Shown piece by piece: positions 7,650-16,296 of a stretch of DNA of 64,000 nucleotides (the first letter of the stretch is position 1; each line of letters begins with the position of its first letter). Source of the DNA: JABDCI01 sp964475835 (GTDB lineage Bacteria; Verrucomicrobiota; Verrucomicrobiia; JABWAM01); the NCBI GenBank assembly GCA_964475835.1, contig CAYYYL010000011.1, positions 1-64,000 on the forward strand, in the 5' to 3' direction. A program made the position numbers and the translations under genes. A model generated the notes under the pieces. It saw only the letters and a list, made by a program, of their open reading frames with translations. It ran no database searches and was not told where the DNA came from.

Positions 7650-8960
7650 ATGCTCCGCTCCTCCACCTCCTCGCAGCCGGCGCCGAATATTCTCGCGGTC
7701 ATCATGGGGGGCGGCCAGGGCACCCGCCTCTACCCGCTGACCAAACTGCGATCCAAGCCTGCGGTTCCCCTGGGCGCGAAGTACCGCCTGGTCGACATAC
7801 CCATCAGCAACTGCATCAACTCCGACATCCGGAAGATCTACATCCTCACACAGTTCAACAGCGCATCGTTGCACCGACACATTCTTCAAACGTACCGCTT
7901 CGATCACTTTTCCAATGGGATCATCGAAATCTGTGCCGCCCAGCAAACGCTCGAAAATTCAGGCTGGTACCAGGGCACTGCGGACGCCGTCCGCCAGAAT
8001 CTCCGCTACTTCTGGGATCACCGCCCCGACTACGTGATCATTCTCTCAGGCGATCAGCTCTACCGCATGGACTACCGTCACATGCTCCAGCAACACATCG
8101 ACACCTATGCCGATATCACGGTGGCTGTACTGCCTGTAAAGCGCGATTCCGCATCCCAGCTCGGTTTACTGAAGACCAATGAGGAAAGGCGCATCACCCG
8201 GTTCGCCGAGAAGCCCAAGGATCCCAAGGTGCTGGAGGAATTCAAGGTGGACGACCCGCTTCTCTCCACGCTTGGAGTCACTTCCTCCGAGGATCATTTC
8301 CTTGGTTCCATGGGTATCTACATCTTCAGCCGCAAGGTCCTGGTCGATGTGTTGAACAACACCAAGGTTGATTTCGGCAAGGACATCATTCCCTCCGCCA
8401 TCCAGACCCACCGTGTCTTTGGTTATGTGCACCGCGGCTATTGGGAGGATATCGGCACCATCCGGGCGTTTTTCGATGCCAATCTCGACATCACGAAGCC
8501 CCGGCCTCAATTCGATTTCTTCGACCGCAACGCTCCGATCTATACCCGCACCCGCTACTTGCCCCCGACCCAGATCTCCAATGCCACCATCCGGGAAGCC
8601 AGCGTGGCCGACGGTTGCCGTATCGGCCAGGGAACAAAACTGGAACGTGTCCTTGTCGGGGTTCGATCCATCATTCATGCAGATTGCCACATTCAGGATT
8701 CGGTCATCATGGGCAACGACTTCTACGAGGACGACCAGATGCTTGAGGAAAACAAGTCCCGTGGTTATCCCCATCTTGGCATCGGCCACGGATGCAAAAT
8801 CCGCCATGCCATCATTGATAAGAATGCCCAGATCGGCGAAGGCTGCGTGATCACCCCGGATGGAAAACCGCAGAACGCCGACCATGAACTCTACTGCGTG
8901 CGTGACGGCATCGTCGTCGTTCCCAAAAACACCATCATTCCCGCAGGGACAGTGATTTGA
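7650..8960 (+). CDS. glgC: Glucose-1-phosphate adenylyltransferase
   Basis: 436 residues from ATG 7650, the usual ADP-glucose pyrophosphorylase length. The nucleotidyltransferase domain has GGGQGTRLYPLT and KPAVPLGAKYRLVDIP (about 17-50), the substrate loop QGTADAVRQN, and SGDQLYRMDY with the catalytic aspartate. It is followed by FAEKP and a C-terminal left-handed beta-helix of hexapeptide repeats (from about residue 305). It makes ADP-glucose, the donor for glycogen synthesis. It is divergent from livF and has its own promoter. The N-terminal ~15 residues are low complexity (Ser-rich) and variable in the family. Confidence 0.95.
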   Translation: MLRSSTSSQPAPNILAVIMGGGQGTRLYPLTKLRSKPAVPLGAKYRLVDIPISNCINSDIRKIYILTQFNSASLHRHILQTYRFDHFSNGIIEICAAQQTLENSGWYQGTADAVRQNLRYFWDHRPDYVIILSGDQLYRMDYRHMLQQHIDTYADITVAVLPVKRDSASQLGLLKTNEERRITRFAEKPKDPKVLEEFKVDDPLLSTLGVTSSEDHFLGSMGIYIFSRKVLVDVLNNTKVDFGKDIIPSAIQTHRVFGYVHRGYWEDIGTIRAFFDANLDITKPRPQFDFFDRNAPIYTRTRYLPPTQISNATIREASVADGCRIGQGTKLERVLVGVRSIIHADCHIQDSVIMGNDFYEDDQMLEENKSRGYPHLGIGHGCKIRHAIIDKNAQIGEGCVITPDGKPQNADHELYCVRDGIVVVPKNTIIPAGTVI

Positions 8961-9010
8961 GACACTGAAGATTCCGGGGCCTTAAGCACCCCCGGCCGAA
9001 AAAGGAAAAA

Positions 9011-9042
9011 TGCACTTTTTCGTATTTATGAGACGGCTTCTA
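9011..9042 (+). repeat. 33-bp dispersed repeat, copy B
   Basis: A one-base-shorter copy ending GAGACGGCTTCTA, between the convergent glgC and glycosyltransferase genes. A second kind of repeat (GGCGGTC palindrome) starts four bases later. Confidence 0.75.
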
Positions 9043-9045
9043 GGC

Positions 9046-9069
9046 TGTAGCGGCGGTCTATGACCGCCG
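9046..9069. repeat. GGCGGTC palindromic repeat, half copy
   Basis: TGTAGCGGCGGTC followed by a 3-base centre and GACCGCCG: an 8-bp perfect hairpin (9051-9069). A fuller copy of the same unit sits at 30704-30753, where the TGTAGCGGC flank also has its inverted partner; here that partner is missing. Confidence 0.75.
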
Positions 9070-9075
9070 GTCATC

Positions 9076-10764
9076 TCACTCCGAATGTTGAGGATCCAGC
9101 TCCAGAGCACGTTTTCTTTCCGCCCGGGCCTCGTCAACACGTCCCAATCGCTCCAGCACGCGGGATAAATTGAAGTGCGTCGATGCGTCATTCGGCCGCA
9201 ACGCCAGGGACTGGCGAAATGCCTCTTCGGCCTCGGCATCGCGGTGCAGGAGGTAAAGCGCATTCCCAGAAACGAAATAGAGACTGGGATCCGCTCCCAG
9301 CAAAAGTCCTGCCCGGGACTGCTCCCATGCTTCGGCGGGTCGCTCGCGTGCCAGAAAATACGCCGCCGTGTTGTAACGATCCAACGCACGAAAATCAGAC
9401 TTGTTCATGGGCCACATCACCAGACCACTCAGGAACACAGCCACCCCGATCTTCCATCTCCCTGTCACCGAGCCCCTCAGGAGCGACTCCACTCCGACCA
9501 CGCCCAGCGCGCAAAGCAGAGGAGCCACCGTCATCCGGTAGCGTGCGGTGATGAAGAAGGCGATCATTCCGGCCATCGCGGCAAGAGCCATCCACCGCAG
9601 AACCCCCACCCCACGCGCAAAAAACAAACCCACCAACCCCAGGCATCCGATGCATGCGAAGTTCAGGGGAGGAATCCATCCCATCAACCCTGTCAAACGC
9701 GCCATCGGCACCATCCGGAGATCATCGTAGTCGTAGTGATTCCAAAACTTCAAAACCTTCACCCCCAACAACTGTAATTCCAAAAAAGGATGAGCGATCA
9801 TGAAATCCCGTGCCCGTTTTGACCAGAACCCGGCAAATTCGGCGGACGTCACCTTGCGCCCAAGCTCCTTCTCGGCTTCATTCCGGGCATCCACAAGGAG
9901 ACTGCCCGCATCACCACGGAATCCCGCGATCTGAACGGGGTACCCCGTCGCGTGTTCGTGGTTCCCCATGTAAAAATTAAATCCTCCATGGGCCGTAATC
10001 AGAACGAAATGTTGCTCGGCACGCCAGTTGTGAAGCGTCACAGGAAGGACCGGGAGGAGAGCTCCCAACACAAAACAGATCCACTGCGCTCCCTTCCATC
10101 GTCCGGTCCTCCACGCGTCCAAGATCCAATACACCAGGCACGCTGCCCACACCAGCAACGCCCCCGCGAACCCCAGGGATAACACTCCCGCCACCAATCC
10201 CACCCTCCACCATTTCCAGGGGGACCCCTCATTTTTCAAACGAAAAACCCCAATCGCGAAGATGAGAAGGAGAAATGTGTTCAACGTATTGGGCATCGTG
10301 AGTGCTGAATAGACAATGGCCACGGGATAGACTGCATAGGCCAAACCCGCAACCCACGCCCCCCAGGACCGGACTCCAAACCCTCGAACCCATCCCGCGA
10401 TAAGACTTGCGGTCAGGGAATCCAGGAGAACGCCCAAAAAACCGGCAAACCAAAGATTCGCGGGCGCGACGACATAGAGAAGTCCCAAAATCCAGGGATA
10501 GAGCGGCATGTATTCGAACACCCCGTGCGGCATCACATTTCCGGTCGCGATCTGCCGGGCAAGCCGGTCATAAAGGGCACGGTCGTTCCCATTGGGGATG
10601 GGTTCGAAAAATATGGAGTCCGCCAGATGCTGAAGGAATTGAAATCTCAACAGGAATGCGATCAGGAACACCCAGAAGGAGGGGGACTTCCACCATGTCA
10701 CACCGGGAGATTCAGACTTATTCACGATGGAAGCCGTTTTGATCCATGCACATCCGAAACGCAA
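9076..10764 (-). CDS. GT39-like membrane glycosyltransferase with C-terminal TPR domain
   Basis: 562 residues. About ten hydrophobic segments follow an N-terminal loop with EPIPNGNDRALYDRLA, matching the acidic first loop of ArnT/PMT-type enzymes, then EYMPLYPWILGLLY. Enzymes of this family move sugars from polyprenyl phosphate onto lipid or protein outside the cytoplasmic membrane. The last ~110 residues are tetratricopeptide-like (AEAWEQSRAGLLL, AEEAFRQSLALRPND, DEARAERKRALELDP), an uncommon addition that suggests a protein partner. The start is uncertain: TTG at 10764 is the longest, and GTG at 10701 still precedes the first membrane segment. Confidence 0.72.
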   Translation of the reverse strand: MRFGCAWIKTASIVNKSESPGVTWWKSPSFWVFLIAFLLRFQFLQHLADSIFFEPIPNGNDRALYDRLARQIATGNVMPHGVFEYMPLYPWILGLLYVVAPANLWFAGFLGVLLDSLTASLIAGWVRGFGVRSWGAWVAGLAYAVYPVAIVYSALTMPNTLNTFLLLIFAIGVFRLKNEGSPWKWWRVGLVAGVLSLGFAGALLVWAACLVYWILDAWRTGRWKGAQWICFVLGALLPVLPVTLHNWRAEQHFVLITAHGGFNFYMGNHEHATGYPVQIAGFRGDAGSLLVDARNEAEKELGRKVTSAEFAGFWSKRARDFMIAHPFLELQLLGVKVLKFWNHYDYDDLRMVPMARLTGLMGWIPPLNFACIGCLGLVGLFFARGVGVLRWMALAAMAGMIAFFITARYRMTVAPLLCALGVVGVESLLRGSVTGRWKIGVAVFLSGLVMWPMNKSDFRALDRYNTAAYFLARERPAEAWEQSRAGLLLGADPSLYFVSGNALYLLHRDAEAEEAFRQSLALRPNDASTHFNLSRVLERLGRVDEARAERKRALELDPQHSE

Positions 10765-10960
10765 GGCTTGAAGTCACTTCCCAAGGCTTGCGATTTTGAT
10801 CATCCACGCGTGACCCAGTTACAACAAATGATGAATAAGGCTGTCCCGTCCCCTTTGTGCTTCGTGGTTTATTCCAGCAATCATTTTAACACGAAGGATA
10901 CGAAGTGCACGAAAGTTTCACTACATTCTTTCCTTTATCATCACGATGGGGAGTCACTTC
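10765..10960. other. Intergenic region with tag-like repeats
   Basis: I see no gene. TTTGTGCTTCGTGGTT (about 10854-10869) and ACACGAAGGATACGAAG (about 10891-10907) are loosely complementary word-type tags of the kind found in several other gaps of this window. The region then runs into the small element at 10961. Confidence 0.5.
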
Positions 10961-11238
10961 TAGAAGCCATCTCATCCATAGGAATAAGATGCGCAAGAGT
11001 CGGAAAGGGCCTATGGCAAGGCGCGACGAAGGAGCATAGCCGGCAAGGCTCTGTGACTGAGGAGCAACACAGCCAGAGGCCCTCCCCGGCTCTTGCCCAG
11101 TGGGTTGGCGATCTTTGAGCCTGCCGCGGCGTTGCTCGTCGGTCGAAGATCCATTCGGATATTCCTCCCTCCTCGCATCTGGCAGCAGACTCAAATCTTA
11201 GCCAACGCACCATTTTCCTATTGATGAGATGGCTTCTA
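10961..11238. mobile_element. 278-bp MITE-like element with 33-bp inverted ends
   Basis: The two ends are inverted copies of the 33-bp repeat (10961-10993 minus, 11206-11238 plus), both with GAGATGGCTTCTA outermost. The interior has no reading frame worth noting. It holds partly self-complementary segments (GAGGAGCAACACAGCC near 11063 against GCGTTGCTCGTC near 11130), so the whole unit could fold into a large cruciform. No transposase is present in the window. Non-autonomous mobility is inferred from the structure. Confidence 0.65.
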
Positions 11239-11281
11239 TGCTTTCAGCTTCCATGGGGATCTGCTAGGGATCCTTCCCGGA

Positions 11282-13273
11282 ATGAAACGCTTTCTGATCG
11301 TTCTCGCTGTCTGCATTCCGCTGGCACTCTGGTGCTGCCTCGTTCTCATCCCATTTTTTTCAATCAACGGAACCAGTTTTCAGCCGCTCCTCTGGAGTCT
11401 TCATGCCATCACTGTCGCCGTTTGGTTCTGGGTTTTTATCGCAGCACTGGGCTGGAAGATCTCACAGAACTTTGAGCTCTTCAAATCTCATCCCGACTCC
11501 CCGCTCCGAACCGCCCAAAGCATGCTTCTCTCACTCGGCATCGGATTGGGGGCCTTCGCCGCCGCGGTCCTTCTGACGGGGTGTTGTCTCGGTGTCTCGT
11601 CACGCATCATGTTTCTTATGCTCTCCGTTCTTACCATCCTGATTGGCCGGACGTGGGTGGATTTCTTTCGTGCCTGCCATGCCCTCTGGAATCAGATCCG
11701 CTCCACGGAACAGCGGACCATGCTTCTGCTGGCGTGCAGTCTGGGGGGCGTTGCCTTTCTCGTCCTTCCCTGGGCACTCACCCCCACCCTGTTCCCGGAC
11801 ACGCTTCGATACCATTTTGGGCTGACCCGGCTCTTCGAACAGGTTGGAAAAATTCGCTTTCTGAAAGACTTCGCCGAGGCGGGACTCGCCTCCAACTGGC
11901 AGATGATCTTCATGCCACAGCTCCTTCTTGGCAACGGGGGGTGCGCCATGGTTTTCAATTGGATCGCCCTGCCCCTTACCGCCCTGACGGTGGCTGCCGC
12001 GGTACCCCGCTCCGGAAGACTTCTAAGCGGACTCACCGTCATCACCACCCCCTTCCTTCTTGGAGTTTCCGCTCTCGGCAACAACGATCTGGGAGTCGCC
12101 TTGTTTGCCGCACTCGCCTGCCTGGCACTGAAACACCGCACCGGACGCGCCCCCTTTCTTATTGCGGGAATCCTCGCAGGGTTCGCTGTGGGAACCAAAT
12201 ACACGGCCCTGCCCCCGGTCCTCTTTCTCCTTCTGGTTTCAGCCCTCCTTTCCCCGCAAGCCCGGGATAAAACCTCCAGCGTCCTCTGGGCGGGAATCGG
12301 TCTCTCCATCGGCTATGTTCCCTGGTTCATTCGCAATGTCATCTGGACGGGAGATCCTTTCTATCCCACTTTAAGTGCATGGCTGCCCTGGGGGACATTC
12401 GAAGGGCGTTGGGTCGTCTCCCACTATCGGACCGAACTGACTCACTACGGACAGCCTCATGAAGGATGGTTGCACGCGCTCCTTGCACCTCTGGAGGCAA
12501 GCATCGCGGACCCACGGTACCATGAGAGCGATCTCGGCCTCATTTTCTGGTGCCTGGCGCCCTGGGTGATTTATATCTGCACACGAAGTAGGACCAACGC
12601 ATCCCTCCTCACGACCGTCATCGTGGTCAACATGGGGGGGTTCATCTGGAGTGCAGGCGCGCACGTGACTCGTTTTCTCGCTCCCATCGTCCCCATCGCC
12701 GCCATCGCCATCGGAGAGGCCTGGCACGAATGGACCTCCGGACCCAGCCACCGTCGCAGCAGGATGCTGGTCATCCCCTTCCTTGCCATCCTCATGGGAA
12801 TGAATGTTTGGCAGACACTGACCTCGATGGCGGGATTTGCAGAACCCTATGCCTATCTCCTTGGAGGCATGACCCGGCAGACCTATCTCTACAAACAAAG
12901 CGCCTCCTATCGCACAGCCCAATGGCTGGAGCAAAATTGCCCTCCCGGGGAACGGGTCCTTCTTCTCGGAGAGGAAAATCTCTATTTTTTCCGCATCCCC
13001 ATCCAGACGAGCGGCCCCTTCGATCGGAAATGGATCGTCTCCACAACAGAAGAATCCCATACCCCAGCAGAATTGACGAATCGCCTTCAGGAGAAAAAGA
13101 TCGCCTACATTTGCTTTCAACCCCTTCATATGAATGGGATGGACCAGCGATTCGGATATCTGAGCTGGCCCTCCCCCCAGGTCCGTGAAAGATTTGAAAC
13201 CTGGTTGAAATCAGAAACCGATTTGATTCGAAAAGATCAGGATGTCGAGTTGCGACGGGTTCGTTTCCATTGA
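11282..13273 (+). CDS. Large polytopic membrane protein, probable GT-C-type glycosyltransferase
   Basis: 663 residues with about twelve hydrophobic segments spread over the first ~530 residues and a soluble tail. The loop after the fourth or fifth segment carries FPDTLRYHFGLTRLFEQVG, a DxxxYH pattern reminiscent of the acidic loop of PMT-type enzymes, followed by NWQMIFMPQLLL. GNNDLGVALFAALACLAL and GFAVGTKYTALPP are further family-like stretches. The tail (from about 560) includes PPGERVLLLGE. The likely role is surface polysaccharide or protein glycosylation, but the substrate cannot be told. A TATGCT hexamer at 11237-11242, at the edge of the repeat element, could serve as its -10 box. Confidence 0.6.
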   Translation: MKRFLIVLAVCIPLALWCCLVLIPFFSINGTSFQPLLWSLHAITVAVWFWVFIAALGWKISQNFELFKSHPDSPLRTAQSMLLSLGIGLGAFAAAVLLTGCCLGVSSRIMFLMLSVLTILIGRTWVDFFRACHALWNQIRSTEQRTMLLLACSLGGVAFLVLPWALTPTLFPDTLRYHFGLTRLFEQVGKIRFLKDFAEAGLASNWQMIFMPQLLLGNGGCAMVFNWIALPLTALTVAAAVPRSGRLLSGLTVITTPFLLGVSALGNNDLGVALFAALACLALKHRTGRAPFLIAGILAGFAVGTKYTALPPVLFLLLVSALLSPQARDKTSSVLWAGIGLSIGYVPWFIRNVIWTGDPFYPTLSAWLPWGTFEGRWVVSHYRTELTHYGQPHEGWLHALLAPLEASIADPRYHESDLGLIFWCLAPWVIYICTRSRTNASLLTTVIVVNMGGFIWSAGAHVTRFLAPIVPIAAIAIGEAWHEWTSGPSHRRSRMLVIPFLAILMGMNVWQTLTSMAGFAEPYAYLLGGMTRQTYLYKQSASYRTAQWLEQNCPPGERVLLLGEENLYFFRIPIQTSGPFDRKWIVSTTEESHTPAELTNRLQEKKIAYICFQPLHMNGMDQRFGYLSWPSPQVRERFETWLKSETDLIRKDQDVELRRVRFH

Positions 13274-13356
13274 CCTAAAAACACTCTTAGCGATACCCCT
13301 TGGGCGCACCTTGCATGAGAGGGGTTCCAGGATTGGCGGATTGGCATAATTTTTCA

Positions 13357-13429
13357 GAGAGACCCTTCGCTACGCTCAGGATGACATCGATCTAAAATCC
13401 GTCGTCCTGAGCGTAGCGAAGGATCTCTC
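13357..13429. repeat. CTTCGC/GCGAAG palindromic repeat, full copy
   Basis: Two 29-base arms (13357-13385 and 13401-13429) are complementary at 27 positions around a 15-base centre; the core is CCTTCGCTACGCTCAGGA. The same family appears at 33304-33388 (full) and 56307-56333 (one arm). It sits between two convergent genes. Confidence 0.85.
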
Positions 13430-13436
13430 TTCAGCT

Positions 13437-13964
13437 TCACTCCAGCTTTCTCGACGCCTCAAGCAGGGTATCAAACACAAAATCGAATTCCACATCCCGC
13501 AACTTCTCTGTCTTCCCGCCTGAACCCGAACGCACCAGCACTGCCTGGCAACCCGCACGACGCGCCATCTGAAGGTCCGAAGGCTGGTCTCCAATCACAT
13601 AAGACGAGGCAAGATCGACTCCATGTTTCTCGGCGGCCATCTGAAGAAATTTCGGGGATGGTTTTCGAAATTCATCCGGCTTGTCGGGATGAGCCGTGGA
13701 TACATAGATTTCCTCAAAAACGACGCCATGCTTCTTCATCTCCTCACACAAATACGCGTGAAGGCGATGGGTGTCCTCCAGGGTGTAGTATCCCCGTGCG
13801 ATCCCCGACTGATTGGTCACCACAAATAGCGCGAATCCCTTGTCGGCAAGGGCGCGGAGAGCCGGACCGGTATAGGAAAAGATTTGAAACCGCTCCATCT
13901 GCCCCACATACCCGTGATCCTCGTTTAAAACTCCGTCCCGATCTAAAAAAATCGCGCGTTTCAT
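13437..13964 (-). CDS. gmhB: D-glycero-beta-D-manno-heptose-1,7-bisphosphate 7-phosphatase
   Basis: 175 residues, HAD superfamily, histidinol-phosphatase-like group. The nucleophile motif is FLDRDGVLNED (about 6-16), with VVTNQSGIARGYY (about 49-61), KPSPKF (motif III lysine) and GDQPSDLQMARRAGC (motif IV). The usual zinc-binding loop C-x-H-x-C-x-C between motifs II and III is lacking: the corresponding stretch reads STAHPDKPDEFRKPSP. That is seen in some GmhB homologues. It makes heptose precursors for the lipopolysaccharide inner core, in line with hldA immediately upstream on the same strand. Confidence 0.88.
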   Translation of the reverse strand: MKRAIFLDRDGVLNEDHGYVGQMERFQIFSYTGPALRALADKGFALFVVTNQSGIARGYYTLEDTHRLHAYLCEEMKKHGVVFEEIYVSTAHPDKPDEFRKPSPKFLQMAAEKHGVDLASSYVIGDQPSDLQMARRAGCQAVLVRSGSGGKTEKLRDVEFDFVFDTLLEASRKLE

Positions 13965-14058
13965 GATGGTTCGTCATGTGGCACAGCCGCCTCCGTCTGT
14001 GTTTTTGTGTTCGCAAGCAAGGGCACCCGTACCCCGCCATGCTCCAATCTGCAGAGCA

Positions 14059-15054
14059 TCAAAGCTTCTCCAGCAGCTCCCCAGGTGTGACCGTCGCGGT
14101 GCCCGCCTTGCCCACCACGATGCCGGAGGCCTGATTCGAAAGGTAGGCCGCGGTGGTGGCGTCCAGCTCCGCACAAAGTCCCAGCGCAAAAACACTGATG
14201 GCGGTATCCCCGGCACCACTCACATCGAACACCTCTCGTGCGGCGGTGGGAATGTGATGAGGCGGCTTGTCCTTGCGAAAAAGGCACATTCCATGTTCAC
14301 CAAGAGTGATCAACACATTTTCGATGTGCGTGTCCCGCAACAATCTGCGTCCCACCTCCAGAAGTGGTTTGTCGGAAAGCGGATGTGCCGCGGGCTCAGT
14401 GGGCAGTTCGTTCACCATCCAGAACGCTTCATTCCGATTGGGAGTGATGCCTGTCAGATGCCGGTAGTTCAGCCGGTGATGCACATTCGGATCGGCAAGC
14501 GTGATCACCTCGTGCTCGTGGGCAAGATGCACGCACTGATCCAGAAAGGGCTGATGGATAAAGCCCTTTCCGTAATCCTCGAATATCACGGCGTCCGCCT
14601 TGGAAATTGCCACTTCCGCTTGTTGCAGCGCCTTTTTCATGAGGGATGAGGTAAGCGGGGCCCGGCTCTCCCGATCGAAGCGCACCATCTGTTGATGTTG
14701 CGCCATGATACGCGTCTTCAGCGTCGTCGGCCGACCGGAATCCTTCAACAACCCCAGCGTATTGATTTTATGATCCTTCAGACTCTGCACCAGGGTTCGC
14801 CCCGCAGCATCCGATCCCACGACTCCCAGAACGTCCACGTGAGCGCCCAGCGAACTCAGGTTGCGGGCGACATTGGAGGCACCGCCTGGAAAGAATTTTT
14901 CCGTCTGAACATCCACCACCGGCACAGGGGCCTCCGGGGAAATCCTCGAAACCCGGCCGATGATGTACTGATCCAGCATCATGTCGCCGATCACCACCAC
15001 ACGAAGGCGGGCAAAGCGTTGCAACACGGACTTCCAACGGGAACGAGAGATCAT
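14059..15054 (-). CDS. hldA: D-glycero-beta-D-manno-heptose-7-phosphate kinase
   Basis: 331 residues of the PfkB/ribokinase family. It begins LRVVVIGDMMLDQYIIGRV with ISPEAPVPVVDV, the hallmark of the RfaE/HldE kinase domain. GGASNVARNLSSLGA follows, and the anion-hole/ATP motif DVSGAGDTAISVFALGL (about 287-303) has the catalytic Asp. The cytidylyltransferase half of E. coli HldE is absent, so this is the stand-alone HldA form. It phosphorylates heptose-7-P at C1 for the ADP-heptose pathway; GmhB acts next. About 94 bases separate it from gmhB and 53 from rsfS. Confidence 0.93.
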   Translation of the reverse strand: MISRSRWKSVLQRFARLRVVVIGDMMLDQYIIGRVSRISPEAPVPVVDVQTEKFFPGGASNVARNLSSLGAHVDVLGVVGSDAAGRTLVQSLKDHKINTLGLLKDSGRPTTLKTRIMAQHQQMVRFDRESRAPLTSSLMKKALQQAEVAISKADAVIFEDYGKGFIHQPFLDQCVHLAHEHEVITLADPNVHHRLNYRHLTGITPNRNEAFWMVNELPTEPAAHPLSDKPLLEVGRRLLRDTHIENVLITLGEHGMCLFRKDKPPHHIPTAAREVFDVSGAGDTAISVFALGLCAELDATTAAYLSNQASGIVVGKAGTATVTPGELLEKL

Positions 15055-15107
15055 GATGCTGAAATAAAGCCATGAAGCCGTCGCAAAGTCATTTCAAAAG
15101 AAAGAGC

Positions 15108-15512
15108 CTACTTTTTTTTAGAGGATGACGTCTTTTCGGCCGCGGAGGAGGTCCCCGCCTGCCACACCACTTTGGGCGCATCGCCCCAGAGACGTTCCAA
15201 TGCATAAAACTCGCGCGGTTCCTTGGCGAAGATGTGGACCAGCACGTCGAAATAGTCCATCACCACCCATTGACTGTGGGGAAAGCCATCAATGCCTTTG
15301 CACGAGGCTCCCATTTCCTTAAGCTTCGCCTCGATCTCGTTGCGCACCGCCTTCAGATGAGGTTCGGACTGGCCGGTGACAATCACAAAGTAGTCCGACA
15401 CGGACGAGATCTCCCGCACATCGAGCACCAGGATATCCTCACCTTTTTTATTATCCGCCGCCTGGGCGCACAACCGGGCGATTTGGAGGGAATGGATCGG
15501 TTTCGACTTCAT
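15108..15512 (-). CDS. rsfS: Ribosomal silencing factor RsfS
   Basis: 134 residues of the RsfS/Iojap family: KGEDILVLDVREISSVSDYF (about 23-42), VIVTGQSEPHLKAVRNEIE, then GFPHSQWVVMDYFDVLVHIF and REFYALERLWGDAP. RsfS binds L14 (uL14) of the large subunit and blocks joining with the small subunit in starvation. The Lys/Ser-rich tail (SSAAEKTSSSKKK) is not part of the fold. It is likely co-transcribed with hldA and gmhB. Confidence 0.93.
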   Translation of the reverse strand: MKSKPIHSLQIARLCAQAADNKKGEDILVLDVREISSVSDYFVIVTGQSEPHLKAVRNEIEAKLKEMGASCKGIDGFPHSQWVVMDYFDVLVHIFAKEPREFYALERLWGDAPKVVWQAGTSSAAEKTSSSKKK

Positions 15513-15627
15513 AGGGAGCCACCCATCCTCTCACAAGACATCCCTGGAAGCAATCCCTACTGATAGCCGATGAGGAAGAGGCGTTACATCGAAGATTACC
15601 CACCCAAATTGTGAGTCTCAGCCAAGC

Positions 15628-16296
15628 TCACGCATAGGCTGCAAACCAATTTTTTGGATCCGGAGTTAAACCAATTCGTTTACCTTCCTTTTCCGCAAGG
15701 TCTGAATATTCCCTATATGCCTCATCGCGACCAATGCGTTTTGCAAGATAGGCTGCGCGGACAAATTTTAAAAGGCAATCGTGTTCTGCCTCTATAGCAT
15801 TAAACACTCCCTCGAGATCGAGACACTTTGCAAACCAAGGGATTGCCTGACTTTGAAAACACTCGGCAATATCTCGAGCAACCTCTTCAGCATTTTTCCC
15901 ATCAGAATCAAACCACCAGATATCGCGACGTTTTCTTTCCAGCGCACTGGAAAGTGTCTTAATGCGATCCTTCTGCTCCATCCTTCGCTCCAGATGTGAT
16001 CGCATATGGCATTGATGTTCTGCAGGGAGTATCCGACCAGCTGGATCAAGCTTCAACAATTCTAAATTGGGCATAAACCGGTAATTTACCCCAAGCCAAA
16101 CGCAAGTGGAACTGGTAGGCCAACCGGTAACTTCTCCAAAAAAACGTCCTACTGCCCGAATGTTTACCACAAAAACAGCTTCGGGCATCCAATTCCATGC
16201 ATTTCGAATATCAACTTTCTCAAATCCCGCATCTCGTAAGACAGGGGAAACGAACTTACGGAGTGCCCTATTAATTTGTGGGGAAGATTCTGCCAT
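15628..16296 (-). CDS. DUF4304-like hypothetical protein
   Basis: 222 residues from ATG 16296; a 17-residue longer start at 16347 is possible. The N-terminus (SPQINRALRKFVSPVLRDAG) followed by a Trp-rich strand (RNAWNWMPEAVFVVNIRAVG) resembles DUF4304 proteins, which are small, unassigned and common in accessory DNA. The gene is visibly more A+T-rich than its neighbours and uses codons ending in A/T more often, which suggests recent acquisition. It is flanked by non-coding DNA on both sides and no partner gene is seen. Confidence 0.65.
   Translation of the reverse strand: MAESSPQINRALRKFVSPVLRDAGFEKVDIRNAWNWMPEAVFVVNIRAVGRFFGEVTGWPTSSTCVWLGVNYRFMPNLELLKLDPAGRILPAEHQCHMRSHLERRMEQKDRIKTLSSALERKRRDIWWFDSDGKNAEEVARDIAECFQSQAIPWFAKCLDLEGVFNAIEAEHDCLLKFVRAAYLAKRIGRDEAYREYSDLAEKEGKRIGLTPDPKNWFAAYA

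Noticed and set aside
7449..7946. In-frame N-terminal extension of LivF to 166 extra residues
   Set aside because: It is antisense to the N-terminal half of glgC and matches nothing; ATG 7448 gives the standard LivF start.
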